DNA of 64,000 nucleotides from Petrimonas sp. (GTDB lineage Bacteria; Bacteroidota; Bacteroidia; Bacteroidales; Dysgonomonadaceae): NCBI GenBank assembly GCA_012839475.1, contig DUNG01000007.1, positions 62,001 to 126,000 of the forward strand, read 5' to 3'. Shown piece by piece: positions 44,841 to 53,596 of this stretch (position 1 is its first letter; each line of letters starts with the position of its first letter). The notes under the pieces were generated by a model. It saw only the letters and a program-made list of their open reading frames with translations, ran no database searches and was not told where the DNA came from. The position numbers and the translations under genes were made by a program.

Positions 44841-46198
44841 TGTTATATAGAAAAATAGGTGGTTACATTGATGAGCACTTGAGGTCGAATTCCGATAAGA
44901 TCCTGCTTATAGAGGGTGCTCGTCAAGTTGGAAAGTCTTTTATCATACGTGAGATGGGTAAAAGAATTTATAAGAATTTCGTAGAAATCAATTTTGCTGA
45001 AGACAAAGAGGGCTCAAAGATATTTGAGAATATACATAAGGTAGAGGACTTCTACCTTGCTCTTGGTATGGTGGCGGGTCAGAGTCTTAATACTTATGAG
45101 GATACTCTTGTGTTTATAGATGAGATACAAGAATATCCTCAATTTCTGACCATGCTCAAGTTCCTGCGTCAAGAGAGGAAGTATCGGTTTATTGCATCAG
45201 GGAGTTTGCTGGGTATAACCTTGAAATTCACGACATCTATTCCGGTTGGAAGCGTGATTTTCAGGAGTATGTATCAATTGGATTTTGAGGAATTTCTCAT
45301 AGCTAATGGATTTAGTTTAGATGTTATTGGAGCATTGAAGAATAAGTATGAAAGAAAAGAAAGCCTGTTGCAGGAACAACATAATCATTTAATTGATTTA
45401 TTTCGCAAGTATCTTCTTGTGGGTGGGATGCCAGATGCTGTTAAAACTTACATTTCTACGCGTAACATAGCTAAAGTGCGAGAAATTCAGAATTCGATAA
45501 GGAGACTTTACGTGGCGGATGCCACAAGATATGAAACAAATAGTCAAAAGAAGCTGCATATAGGTCGTATATATGAAATGATCCCTTCACAGATGGAGAA
45601 CAAGAAAAAGAGAATAGTGGCAAAGGAAATAAGAGGAAAGGAAGGGGACAGATTTAGTTACTATACAGAAGAATTTGAATACTTGATTTCATCCGGTATT
45701 ACTCACGCGGCTCGCGCTGTATCAAATCCTAAATATCCGCTTGCAGAAAGTCAGAGTAAAAATCTTATCAAGCTATATTTTAACGATGTGGGGTTACTCA
45801 CGGCGGCTTTATATCAAAATAACATACACCCTGTATTCAATAATGAAAAGAGCATTAACCTTGGCTCGGTATACGAAAATGTTGTTGCACAGGAACTCTC
45901 TGCGCACGATCATAAACTATTCTATTATGATAACAGGGCAAAAGGAGAGGTCGATTTTCTGATAAATGACCAAGCTACCGCAAGTATACTTCCCATAGAG
46001 GTGAAGTCGGGTAAAGATTACACAAGGCATAGCGCATTAAACAATCTGCTAAATGTCCCGGATTATCACATCAAGTCCGGTATAGTTCTCTCCAATAAAC
46101 GCGAAGTCAAAACCCTAAATAGCATTACCTATATGCCGGTTTATTATGCAATGTTTTTAGGTTCAATGCCGGTGAAAGAAGATGACCTCATCTTTTAA
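44840..46198 (+). CDS. AAA ATPase with DUF4143 domain, 1
   Basis: A 452-residue ATPase. LLIEGARQVGKSFIIREMGK is the Walker A region and DTLVFIDEIQE the Walker B motif. A winged-helix-like middle and the C-terminal DUF4143 nuclease-like part (GEVDFLI, PIEVKSGKDYTRH with the D...ExK arrangement of a PD-(D/E)XK fold) follow. Such proteins are abundant in Bacteroidetes and often multi-copy. Their role is not established, with defence or mobile-element functions proposed. It is AT-rich and sits in the accessory island, within the second cassette-like interval. Confidence 0.88.
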   Translation: MLYRKIGGYIDEHLRSNSDKILLIEGARQVGKSFIIREMGKRIYKNFVEINFAEDKEGSKIFENIHKVEDFYLALGMVAGQSLNTYEDTLVFIDEIQEYPQFLTMLKFLRQERKYRFIASGSLLGITLKFTTSIPVGSVIFRSMYQLDFEEFLIANGFSLDVIGALKNKYERKESLLQEQHNHLIDLFRKYLLVGGMPDAVKTYISTRNIAKVREIQNSIRRLYVADATRYETNSQKKLHIGRIYEMIPSQMENKKKRIVAKEIRGKEGDRFSYYTEEFEYLISSGITHAARAVSNPKYPLAESQSKNLIKLYFNDVGLLTAALYQNNIHPVFNNEKSINLGSVYENVVAQELSAHDHKLFYYDNRAKGEVDFLINDQATASILPIEVKSGKDYTRHSALNNLLNVPDYHIKSGIVLSNKREVKTLNSITYMPVYYAMFLGSMPVKEDDLIF

Positions 46199-46278
46199 AG
46201 TGTAAATTTAATAGAAAGAAATCTTATAGAAAAACAGGGAAATGGACCTGGAACATATTATTCACTAAAATAAATTAC

Positions 46279-46345
46279 GCCCTGTAACAAAGCCTATATG
46301 TAATGCTCCCTTCGGTCGCACTACATATAGCCCAAACGTTCAGGC
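46279..46345 (+). repeat. attC-like imperfect palindrome, site 2
   Basis: GCCCTGTAAC at the left faces GTTCAGGC at the right, and the inner arms GCCTATATGTA and TACATATAGCCC pair over most of their length around TCCCTTCGGTC. The 67-bp length, the outer R''/R'-like motifs and the inner paired arms with unpaired bases are the layout of an integron attC site, though GTTCAGG departs from the GTTRRRY consensus at one position. Confidence 0.5.
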
Positions 46346-46365
46346 AAGCATAAAGACGACCCGCA

Positions 46366-47097
46366 ATGACTCCACGACTAATAACAATATTAACATTTGT
46401 CATAGGACTTGGACTTTTTTCCTATTCGCTGACCTTGCCGTATTACAAAGACCAAAAAGCCGCAGACGACTTGCTAAACCGTTCGTATGACATAGACAAG
46501 CAAGAATACTATAAACAAGAAGCGGAACTTAGAACAAGCAAGACAAGATTTATGGACTTAGGTACAGGAATTGCAATTGCTTCCGGAACAATTTTGCTTT
46601 TTCTCTTGCTGACAAATACGAGAACTTTTGCCGACTTCCAAAACTTGAAAACGCTGAATAAACTGACAACTTTTGTAAGTGCAAATCTTGTTTGGTTATT
46701 GCTTATACCGGGGACATTTTGGTATTACACATTTCGTGGCGGACGAGGCGACTATCCACCATTTGCAGATAGCATTGGAATACCTATATTCACATCAATT
46801 CCCCTTTTTTTATTTTCACTTATCCCATTGAACATTTTTATTCTTTTGACAACGCTCAAAACCAACTTGCCGACAAAACTATTCGTGAAAGCAGACACTT
46901 ACAACAGACCTGCAATTTTATGGGAAGTGTTTTTCGGTTTTTGGCTTTTAATAAATCTTTTGTGCTTCGTTGGCTTTGTGGTAGACGGAGACCACATATC
47001 AATTTTAGTAAACTTGTTTTTTACATTTGTATTATTGACATTACGTGCTGGACAAATCAGTAAATACAAACAGACAACTAAAAATGCCTGCCTGTAA
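46366..47097 (+). CDS. Orphan multi-pass membrane protein, cassette-borne
   Basis: A 243-residue protein with about five or six transmembrane helices, such as LITILTFVIGLGLFSYSLTL, GIAIASGTILLFLLLT, LVWLLLIPGTFWYYTF and ILVNLFFTFVLLTL. No catalytic motif is seen and I do not recognise a family. It is AT-rich. It begins 20 bp after attC-like site 2, and its stop codon lies inside the left motif (GCCTGTAAC) of site 3, the arrangement typical of integron cassettes. Confidence 0.7.
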   Translation: MTPRLITILTFVIGLGLFSYSLTLPYYKDQKAADDLLNRSYDIDKQEYYKQEAELRTSKTRFMDLGTGIAIASGTILLFLLLTNTRTFADFQNLKTLNKLTTFVSANLVWLLLIPGTFWYYTFRGGRGDYPPFADSIGIPIFTSIPLFLFSLIPLNIFILLTTLKTNLPTKLFVKADTYNRPAILWEVFFGFWLLINLLCFVGFVVDGDHISILVNLFFTFVLLTLRAGQISKYKQTTKNACL

Positions 47098-47224
47098 CAT
47101 CGTATTGGCAATTGGCGGGCTGAACGGCTTCGTATCAACGGAAGTTCAAATTCCAACTTCTATTCTTCGATTAAAGTTCAGTGCTAATAATTCCGCCTTT
47201 CGCCAATCCGCAGCCCGTTAGCAG
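47086..47224 (+). repeat. attC-like site 3
   Basis: GCCTGTAACATCGTATTGGC with GGCGGGCTG at the left and CGCCAATCCGCAGCCCGTTAGC at the right form a long imperfect palindrome. The left motif GCCTGTAAC contains the stop codon of the upstream gene and nearly complements GTTCAGGC at that cassette's own start. The right end CCCGTTAGCAG resembles R'. The middle is AT-rich and unpaired, within the attC size range. Confidence 0.5.
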
Positions 47225-47387
47225 AAACTATAATAAACGAAAATGAAAATATCAAACAAAGTGAAACTATTTTTATGAAACGTTTTCCGTCTGAAAAAGT
47301 GTACCATTAGCTTCGAAAATGACAAGGTAGGTTTATCCTGATTAGACGCGGTCGGGTAGTTCATCTGTTTTGCTTGAGACTCCTGCC

Positions 47388-48554
47388 TCAAGAGAATTGA
47401 GCCAAGGAGAGTTCGTTCCAGGGAATAACCTCTCCATGTGAAGTGGATAAAGCGCGGTCTCCGCTGTAGATGATACAACAATCTTCCGGTTTGGTTTCTG
47501 AAAGTTTAGCCCATACCTTGATGCCCTTGAAATGGTCGGAAGAAAAGGTGGCACCCGACTTTATCTCGTAAGCTTTCTGTTTGCCTTTCACAGAGACCAG
47601 AAGGTCAACCTCATTGCCGGTGCTGTCTCGCCAAAAGGTGAGGCGGGGTATTTGCCCGTCGTGCAAAGCGGCTTTAACAAATTCGTTGATCACCAAATTC
47701 TCAAAAAGTCCTCCACGTAAATAGTGGGTAGATAGCTGCGAGGCGTTTTCGATTTCTAACAACGAGCAGGCCAACCCCGTGTCGTAAAAATAGAGCTTGG
47801 GAGATTTCACGAGCCTCTTCGCGTAATTGTTGTGATCTGGTACCAACAGGTAAACGATGTAGCTAGCTTCTAAAACCGACAACCATGATTGGACGGTAGA
47901 TACGGCTATTCCCATCTCGTTGGCCAACGATGAGAGATTAAGCAGCTGCCCGATGCGTCCGGCACACAGCTTAATAAAACGGATAAACTTGCTCAGGTTA
48001 TCAATGTTTTTCAACAGCCTCAAATCCCTCTCAATATAGGTTTGAATATAGTTCGGGTAGAAATCGGAGGGATGAATCCTTTTGTCGTAAATCCTGGGGT
48101 ATCCACCATTAAAAATCTCCTCGTTGCTCGTTTCCGGAGCCAAGTCTGCCAGTTTTAACTCGTTGTGTGAAAAAGGCAATAACTTTAGGATAGCCGTTCT
48201 TCCCGCGAGCGATTGACTGATGGGTGGCATCAACAAAAAGTCTTGCGATCCGGCCAGGTAATACATCCCTTCCCGGTTTTCGTTGTCAACGTGCGTCTGC
48301 AAATAGGAAAAGAGATCGGGTACACGTTGTACTTCATCAATAATGGTTTTATCGGGATAGGTTTTAAGAAAACCCCGCGGGTCGTTAATGGCCAGTAAGC
48401 GACTGTCGGGATCCTCCATTGAAACATAGTTGTAGTCGGGTAATGCCGATTTAAGCAAGGTGGACTTGCCGGATTGTCTTGGACCGGTAAGCGTTACAAT
48501 TGGAAATTTGCTCCCCATAGCGAGCAGTTTCCCCGTTATAGTACGATCTATCAT
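47388..48554 (-). CDS. AAA ATPase with DUF4143 domain, 2
   Basis: A 388-residue ATPase of the same class as the gene at 44840 but only distantly related. Walker A is TLTGPRQSGKSTLLKS, Walker B TIIDEVQRVPDL, then LLPFSHNELK. The C-terminal nuclease-like part has GNEVDLLVSVKGKQKAYEIK (D...ExK). Its promoter is perfect and overlapped by a 12-bp-arm palindrome, so it is probably tightly repressed. It is on the opposite strand from the first and lies just outside the last attC-like site. Confidence 0.9.
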   Translation of the reverse strand: MIDRTITGKLLAMGSKFPIVTLTGPRQSGKSTLLKSALPDYNYVSMEDPDSRLLAINDPRGFLKTYPDKTIIDEVQRVPDLFSYLQTHVDNENREGMYYLAGSQDFLLMPPISQSLAGRTAILKLLPFSHNELKLADLAPETSNEEIFNGGYPRIYDKRIHPSDFYPNYIQTYIERDLRLLKNIDNLSKFIRFIKLCAGRIGQLLNLSSLANEMGIAVSTVQSWLSVLEASYIVYLLVPDHNNYAKRLVKSPKLYFYDTGLACSLLEIENASQLSTHYLRGGLFENLVINEFVKAALHDGQIPRLTFWRDSTGNEVDLLVSVKGKQKAYEIKSGATFSSDHFKGIKVWAKLSETKPEDCCIIYSGDRALSTSHGEVIPWNELSLAQFS

Positions 48555-48564
48555 GCCCTTTTTC

Positions 48565-48597
48565 TTGCAAATTTACTTTCCAATCGTAAATTTGCAA
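48565..48597 (-). promoter_or_regulatory. Perfect palindromic operator over the promoter of DUF4143 gene 2
   Basis: TTGCAAATTTAC (48565-48576) and GTAAATTTGCAA (48586-48597) are perfect 12-bp arms 9 bp apart, centre-to-centre 21 bp (two helical turns). On the minus strand, TTTG (48598-48595), a 19-bp spacer and TAAATTTG (48575-48568) form an ideal Bacteroidetes promoter, and both elements lie inside or against the arms. The start codon is only 13 bp after the -7 box. Confidence 0.75.
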
Positions 48598-48649
48598 AGT
48601 TTTTGGCCGGTTGTTTTGCTTTTTAACCCGTTATGGGAGGATACTCTTT

Positions 48650-49042
48650 TCAAGGGGTTCGCGGTTTGCGTTTTAAAATAATCAGTGCCAATATGAGGGC
48701 GCACAGGCTACCCAAGGCATCGGCAACGAAATCCAATAACTCCCCGCTTCTATAAATAAAAACCTTGGATTGCAACAGTTCAATCACGCCACCATAAAGT
48801 ACCGGCATTACGAATCCCCAGAAAATCCAGGGCATTAGCTCAGGGGCACGTTGGTGGTAGAGGTAATAGTCATACAGAGAAACCGCGGATAGCAGGAAAA
48901 ACATCCCGAAATGCGCCACTTTGTCCCATGGAATACCTTGCGGCATTTCGGGCATATTGACCGACCTGATCAGGCAGGTTCCCACGAAAATGAGCAATGC
49001 GATAATGAACGGAACCAGCAGGTGTCTAAAAATAGGGCGCAT
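48650..49042 (-). CDS. VanZ-like membrane protein
   Basis: A 130-residue protein with four hydrophobic segments. VDKVAHFGMFFLLSAVSLYD matches the DKxxHFxxF motif of VanZ-like proteins; GGVIELLQSKVFIYRSGELLDFVAD carries the second family block (E...R...D). The function in Bacteroidetes is unknown; VanZ itself gives low-level teicoplanin resistance, which need not apply here. Confidence 0.85.
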   Translation of the reverse strand: MRPIFRHLLVPFIIALLIFVGTCLIRSVNMPEMPQGIPWDKVAHFGMFFLLSAVSLYDYYLYHQRAPELMPWIFWGFVMPVLYGGVIELLQSKVFIYRSGELLDFVADALGSLCALILALIILKRKPRTP

Positions 49043-49084
49043 TGATTTGTCAGGTAGTTATCTCGTCAATGAGATTCTTGATTA

Positions 49085-51232
49085 TTATTTATTAATTCCA
49101 ACACGGTCCAGGAGAAAGGCGAACTCGAACGCGGTGTCCTTGATACCGTCGTAACGACCGGTGGCCCCACCGTGTCCCGAATCCATATTCATATGGAGCA
49201 GCAGGATGTTGTCATCGCTTTTTAACGAGCGCAGCTTGGCTACGTACTTGGTCGGCTCATGGAATAGCACCTGCGAGTCGTTGACACCCCCCGTCACCAA
49301 CATGTGAGGGTAGGCTTGCGCCTTGATATTATCGTAAGGCGAGTAGGAGAGGATGTAGTTGTAATACTCCTCCTCGTTGGGGTTACCCCACTCCTCGTAC
49401 TCGCCCGTGGTGAGCGGTAGGGAGTCATCGAGCATGGTGTTGATCACGTCCACGAATGGCACTTGCGACACGACGGCCTGGTAGAGGTCGGGTCGTTCGT
49501 TCACCACCACGCCCATCAGCAGTCCTCCGGCACTGCCACCCATGGCGGTCAGTTTGTCCGGCGAGGTGTACCCCGCTTCAATCAGCCGTTCGCTACAGGC
49601 GATGAAATCGGTAAAGGTGTTTTTCTTGTTCAGCAGCTTGCCATCCTCGTACCACTGTTCCCCTAAGTCGCTACCTCCCCTGATTTGGGCGATGGCGTAG
49701 ATGAATCCCCGGTCGACAAGGCTATAGATGCTTGCGCTAAAGTAGGCATCGGTACTGCTCCCGTAACTGCCGTACGAGTAGAGCAGGGTGGGGTTGCAGC
49801 CATCCTTTTTCAGCCCTTTCCGGTAGACTACCGCCATTGGCACCTCAACCCCATCGGGGGCGGTGGCCCAGAGACGTTCCACAGTGTAGTCGTCGGTGTT
49901 GAACCCGGAGGGTATCTCTTGTTCCTTGAGCTTCTTCGTCTCTCCAGTCGCAATGTTGTACTCGTACAGCGTGGTGGGGCGGTTCAGCGAGGTGTAGGAG
50001 TAGCGGAAGGTGGTCGCATCGTACTCGGGGTTGCCGTTAAGCCACGCCGAGTAGACCGGTTCAGGAAAAGCGATGGTGGTAGGTTGCCCATTGCCCGATG
50101 TTTGCATTACCTGGATTTCACTCAACCCGTTGCGTCGCAGTTCCAACAACACCCAATCGTGCAGTATATCAATATCTTCGATCCGTGTTTCGCTGTCGTG
50201 AGGAAGGAACAGTTTCCAGTGGGAACGCTCTTCATGTCCCGTTAGCGGAACCTCGTAGATCATGCCGTTGAGATGCTCTTTGTCTTTATAGCGTACGAAG
50301 AACTTCTCCTTGTGCGGGTAGACGCTGTACTCCACATCCTGAACCCGTGGCAAAAACAGTTTAAATGATTCCATGGGTTTATCGGCCGGGATATAGCGTT
50401 CCTCCGAGGTGGTGGAGCTGGCGCTGGCAATAAATATATACTCTTTGGTTTTGCTGCTGTACACGTAAGCACGGAAACGGGCATCTTTCTCCTCATACAC
50501 CAATTCTCCTGTGGGAGCATCCAACGTGCGGCGATAAATTATATAAGGGCGCAGGGTTTCATCGGAGAGGCCATAAAATAGGGTCTTATTGTCGTTTGCC
50601 CAAGCCACTGAAGTGGCACGGTCAACGGAAAATCCCACCTCTTTTCCAGAAGCAAGCTCCTTTATTTTTAATGTAAACTCCGCAGACGAACCGGTCTCGT
50701 TGTAAAAGTATGCCGCCATGCTGTTGTCTGGACTAATGGAGTACCCGCGGAAGATGAATGCCGACTTCCCCTCGGCCATTTCGTTTAGGTTGAAGATTAT
50801 CTCCTCTGGAGCCTCCATGGAGCCTTTGCGGCGACAGTAAGTACGGTACTGTTTGCCTTGCTCGGTGCGGCTGTAGTAATAGTAACCATTTTGAAAGGTG
50901 GGATAGCTCTCGTCATCCTCTTTCAGTCGCCCCACTATTTCATTGTAGATCGTCTCTTGCAGTGCCTTGGTGGAGGACATCACTATATCGGTGTAACTGT
51001 TCTCTTTCGCTAAGTAGTCGATTATCTCCAGGTTGGCCTTGTCTCTTATCCAATAATAGGGATCGATTCGTTCTTGCCCGAAGTTATAAAATGTGTCGGG
51101 AATCACCCGCGCTACTGGTGGTGCGGGAAAATCAGATTGCTTCGTGATGCTCACCTCTTCTTTTTTTACGTGGCACGATGCCAACAGCAGTGCCGCTATG
51201 ATGAGTGAATAGTGTTGTATGTATCGTTTCAT
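49085..51232 (-). CDS. Oligopeptidase B-type S9 serine peptidase, lipoprotein
   Basis: A 715-residue prolyl-oligopeptidase-family enzyme. The N-terminus (HYSLIIAALLLASCHVKKEE) is a lipobox, so it is probably membrane-anchored rather than cytoplasmic. A seven-blade propeller region precedes the hydrolase domain, which has GGSAGGLLMG (nucleophile Ser), the Asp in TGGVNDSQV, and the His in DSGHGG. This is characteristic of S9A oligopeptidase B, which cleaves short peptides after basic residues. It is a plausible partner for amino-acid fermentation. It lies downstream of speA on the same strand. Confidence 0.93.
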   Translation of the reverse strand: MKRYIQHYSLIIAALLLASCHVKKEEVSITKQSDFPAPPVARVIPDTFYNFGQERIDPYYWIRDKANLEIIDYLAKENSYTDIVMSSTKALQETIYNEIVGRLKEDDESYPTFQNGYYYYSRTEQGKQYRTYCRRKGSMEAPEEIIFNLNEMAEGKSAFIFRGYSISPDNSMAAYFYNETGSSAEFTLKIKELASGKEVGFSVDRATSVAWANDNKTLFYGLSDETLRPYIIYRRTLDAPTGELVYEEKDARFRAYVYSSKTKEYIFIASASSTTSEERYIPADKPMESFKLFLPRVQDVEYSVYPHKEKFFVRYKDKEHLNGMIYEVPLTGHEERSHWKLFLPHDSETRIEDIDILHDWVLLELRRNGLSEIQVMQTSGNGQPTTIAFPEPVYSAWLNGNPEYDATTFRYSYTSLNRPTTLYEYNIATGETKKLKEQEIPSGFNTDDYTVERLWATAPDGVEVPMAVVYRKGLKKDGCNPTLLYSYGSYGSSTDAYFSASIYSLVDRGFIYAIAQIRGGSDLGEQWYEDGKLLNKKNTFTDFIACSERLIEAGYTSPDKLTAMGGSAGGLLMGVVVNERPDLYQAVVSQVPFVDVINTMLDDSLPLTTGEYEEWGNPNEEEYYNYILSYSPYDNIKAQAYPHMLVTGGVNDSQVLFHEPTKYVAKLRSLKSDDNILLLHMNMDSGHGGATGRYDGIKDTAFEFAFLLDRVGINK

Positions 51233-51244
51233 AAATGATCTTTG

Positions 51245-51274
51245 AACTATCGCATGTTACAGCATGCGATAGTT
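51245..51274 (-). terminator. Perfect 12-bp hairpin between speA and the S9 peptidase
   Basis: AACTATCGCATG pairs with CATGCGATAGTT around a 6-nt loop, 14 bp after the speA stop. No T-tract follows on the minus strand, so it may be an operator, a processing site or a weak terminator. It lies immediately before the peptidase start. Confidence 0.5.
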
Positions 51275-51287
51275 AAATAATTTTCTT

Positions 51288-53183
51288 TTACTCCAGGTAA
51301 GTATAGCCGTACAGTCCCGAGCGGTAGTTCGATAAGAACTCTTTCCCCTCTTCGACGGAGATATTCCCTTTTTTCACTGAACTCATTACCCATGTCTCCA
51401 CGGTGCGTACCAGTTTCTTGGCGTTGTACTGGGCGTACTCCAGCACTTCGGCCACCGTTTCGCCATCGATGATTTGGTCTATCTGGTAGCCGCTATCGGT
51501 GGTTGACACGTGTACCACGTTGGTATCGCCAAACAGGTTGTGCAGGTCGCCCAATATCTCCTGGTAAGCACCCACCAAGAAGACGCCGATGTAGTAAGGT
51601 TCGTCTTTCTTGATCGAGTGAACCGAAAGATAGCTTGATACCCCATCGTGCGAAGCAAAGTTGGTGATTTTCCCGTCTGAATCGCAGGTGATGTCTTGTA
51701 GCGTTGCCGTTCGGTCGGGGCGCTCGTCCAGCCGGTCGATCGGGATAATGGGGAATACCTGGTCGATGGCCCACGAGTCGGGTAGCGACTGGAACAACGA
51801 AAAATTGCAGAAATACTTATCAGGCAGCAAGCTGGCCAGGTTCCGAAGCTCTTGGGGAGCGTGTTTGGCGCGGCTAATCGATGCGCTAATCTCCCGTGCG
51901 ATGGAAAAGTAGAGCTGCTCTACTTGTGCCCTCGTCTTGAGGTCGAGCATCCCCAGGCTGAATAGATCGAGTGATTCTTCCCGTATCTGTTGCGCATCGT
52001 GCCACGCCTCCAGCATACGCGGTCGCGTGAGGGAGTCCCATATTTTGTAGAGCTCCTTCACCAGCTCGTGGTCATCCTCCTGGATATCCAGCTCCTCGGG
52101 CCATTCGGGGAGGGTGGTGGTCTCCAGTACCTCGAACACCAGCACTGAGTGGTGTGCCGTTAAGGCACGGCCTGATTCGGTGATAATGTTGGGGTGTGGC
52201 AGGTCGTTCTTGTCAGCCGCATCCACGAAGGTGAATACCGAGTCGTTCACGTACTCTTGTATGGAGTAGTTGACGCTGTTCTCGGTAAACGAGGAGCGTG
52301 TGCCATCATAGTCCACGCCTAATCCCCCGCCGATATCCACGATATCTATATTGAACCCCATGGCATGAAGTTGCACGTAGAACTGTGCAGCCTCCCTTAA
52401 CGCTGTTTTTATACGCCGTATCTTGGTGATCTGGCTGCCGATGTGAAAATGAATCAGCCGGAAGCAATTGGTCATCTCGTTTTCCCGGAGGATCTCCATC
52501 GCCTCCAGCAGCTCGCTCGAGTTGAGCCCGAACTTGCTGGCATCGCCGCCTGACTCTTCCCATTTACCGCTGCCGGAGCTGGCCAGCTTTATCCGGATCC
52601 CCAGGTTAGGCCTTACGTTGAGTCGTTTAGCTATCTCGATGGTGAGCGAAAGCTCGTTCAACTTCTCCACCACGATAAACACCTGCTTGCCCATTTTTTT
52701 TGCCAGCAGCGCCAGCTCCAGGTAGCTTTCGTCCTTGTAGCCGTTGCAGATGATGAGCGAGTTGCTCTCGGTATTGATCGCGAGCACGGCATGCAGCTCC
52801 GGCTTAGACCCTGCCTCAAGGCCGATGTTGAACCGCTTCCCGCTGGCCACGATCTCCTCCACGACCTGCCGCATCTGGTTGACCTTGATGGGGTAGACGA
52901 TATAGTTCTTGGCCTTGTACTGGTACTCTTTAGCAGCGATGGCGAAGCTGTTGGATATCTTTTCAATCCGGTTGTCCAGAATCTCCGGGAACCGCAGCAA
53001 CACCGGGGCAGTCACGTCGCGCAGGTAGAGTTCCCGCATCAGTTCGCTTAAGTCGACGCTCTGCCCCTCCTGTTTTCGAGGGGTGACCTGCACATGTCCC
53101 CTTTCGTTGATGGAGAAATATCCGTTCCCCCAGCCGTTAATGTTATACAACTCTTCCGAGTCTTCAATACGCCATTTCCTCAT
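51288..53183 (-). CDS. speA: Biosynthetic arginine decarboxylase
   Basis: A 631-residue PLP enzyme of the fold III (alanine racemase-like) class that converts arginine to agmatine for polyamine synthesis. Visible motifs are the PLP-Lys segment NYIVYPIKVNQMRQVVEEI, FHIGSQI, the glycine-rich DIGGGLGVDYDGT, and ESGRALTAHHS. The length is that of the long SpeA. It is followed by the S9 peptidase gene on the same strand after 55 bp. Confidence 0.96.
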   Translation of the reverse strand: MRKWRIEDSEELYNINGWGNGYFSINERGHVQVTPRKQEGQSVDLSELMRELYLRDVTAPVLLRFPEILDNRIEKISNSFAIAAKEYQYKAKNYIVYPIKVNQMRQVVEEIVASGKRFNIGLEAGSKPELHAVLAINTESNSLIICNGYKDESYLELALLAKKMGKQVFIVVEKLNELSLTIEIAKRLNVRPNLGIRIKLASSGSGKWEESGGDASKFGLNSSELLEAMEILRENEMTNCFRLIHFHIGSQITKIRRIKTALREAAQFYVQLHAMGFNIDIVDIGGGLGVDYDGTRSSFTENSVNYSIQEYVNDSVFTFVDAADKNDLPHPNIITESGRALTAHHSVLVFEVLETTTLPEWPEELDIQEDDHELVKELYKIWDSLTRPRMLEAWHDAQQIREESLDLFSLGMLDLKTRAQVEQLYFSIAREISASISRAKHAPQELRNLASLLPDKYFCNFSLFQSLPDSWAIDQVFPIIPIDRLDERPDRTATLQDITCDSDGKITNFASHDGVSSYLSVHSIKKDEPYYIGVFLVGAYQEILGDLHNLFGDTNVVHVSTTDSGYQIDQIIDGETVAEVLEYAQYNAKKLVRTVETWVMSSVKKGNISVEEGKEFLSNYRSGLYGYTYLE

Positions 53184-53243
53184 GCTTGCAAACGCTGTTA
53201 AAAGTGGTGAAAACGTGGGAGTTAACCCTGTTAATCTGATGTA

Positions 53244-53303
53244 GACCCCTTGTGCAAACTCCTGTGTAAACCCTGTTATAAACCTTGTTACAAACCCGAT
53301 ATA
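53244..53303 (-). repeat. Five tandem 12-bp repeats in the speA leader
   Basis: GACCCCTTGTGC, AAACTCCTGTGT, AAACCCTGTTAT, AAACCTTGTTAC and AAACCCGATATA follow without gaps; the outer two are the most divergent. They lie between the speA -7 box (53338-53345) and its start codon, so they are transcribed into the leader. The gap 53184-53596 otherwise contains only small hairpins. Confidence 0.6.
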
Positions 53304-53337
53304 CGATGCCTATGTAGGTGTTCTATGAATCGAATTG

Positions 53338-53345
53338 CAAAAATA
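53338..53345 (-). promoter_or_regulatory. -7 box of speA
   Basis: On the minus strand this reads TATTTTTG, matching TAnnTTTG. The leader would be about 150 nt and contain the 12-bp repeats. No clear -33 TTTG is present. Confidence 0.45.
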
Positions 53346-53596
53346 GTTATAAATTTTATTATTTCGATTAGATTTTCGTTCAGAGAGGATTAAAACAACT
53401 TGTAATTTGGATAGCCTGTATGGTCGTTGCCATACTGATCGTTCTCTTTTAGTCTCTTTTAACGTTGTTTTTGCAACGATTCACAGATTAAAAGCATCTA
53501 TTCAGTGTAGGTCGACTTAATAAGATGAATCGTTTTGAAGGAATCGTTGTTTACCTGAACACTTAATCAATTATTTTTAATTAACCGTTTTAAAGC

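Noticed and set aside
53244-53303. 12-bp tandem repeats considered as a CRISPR remnant
   Set aside because: No spacers, unit far too short, and no cas genes.
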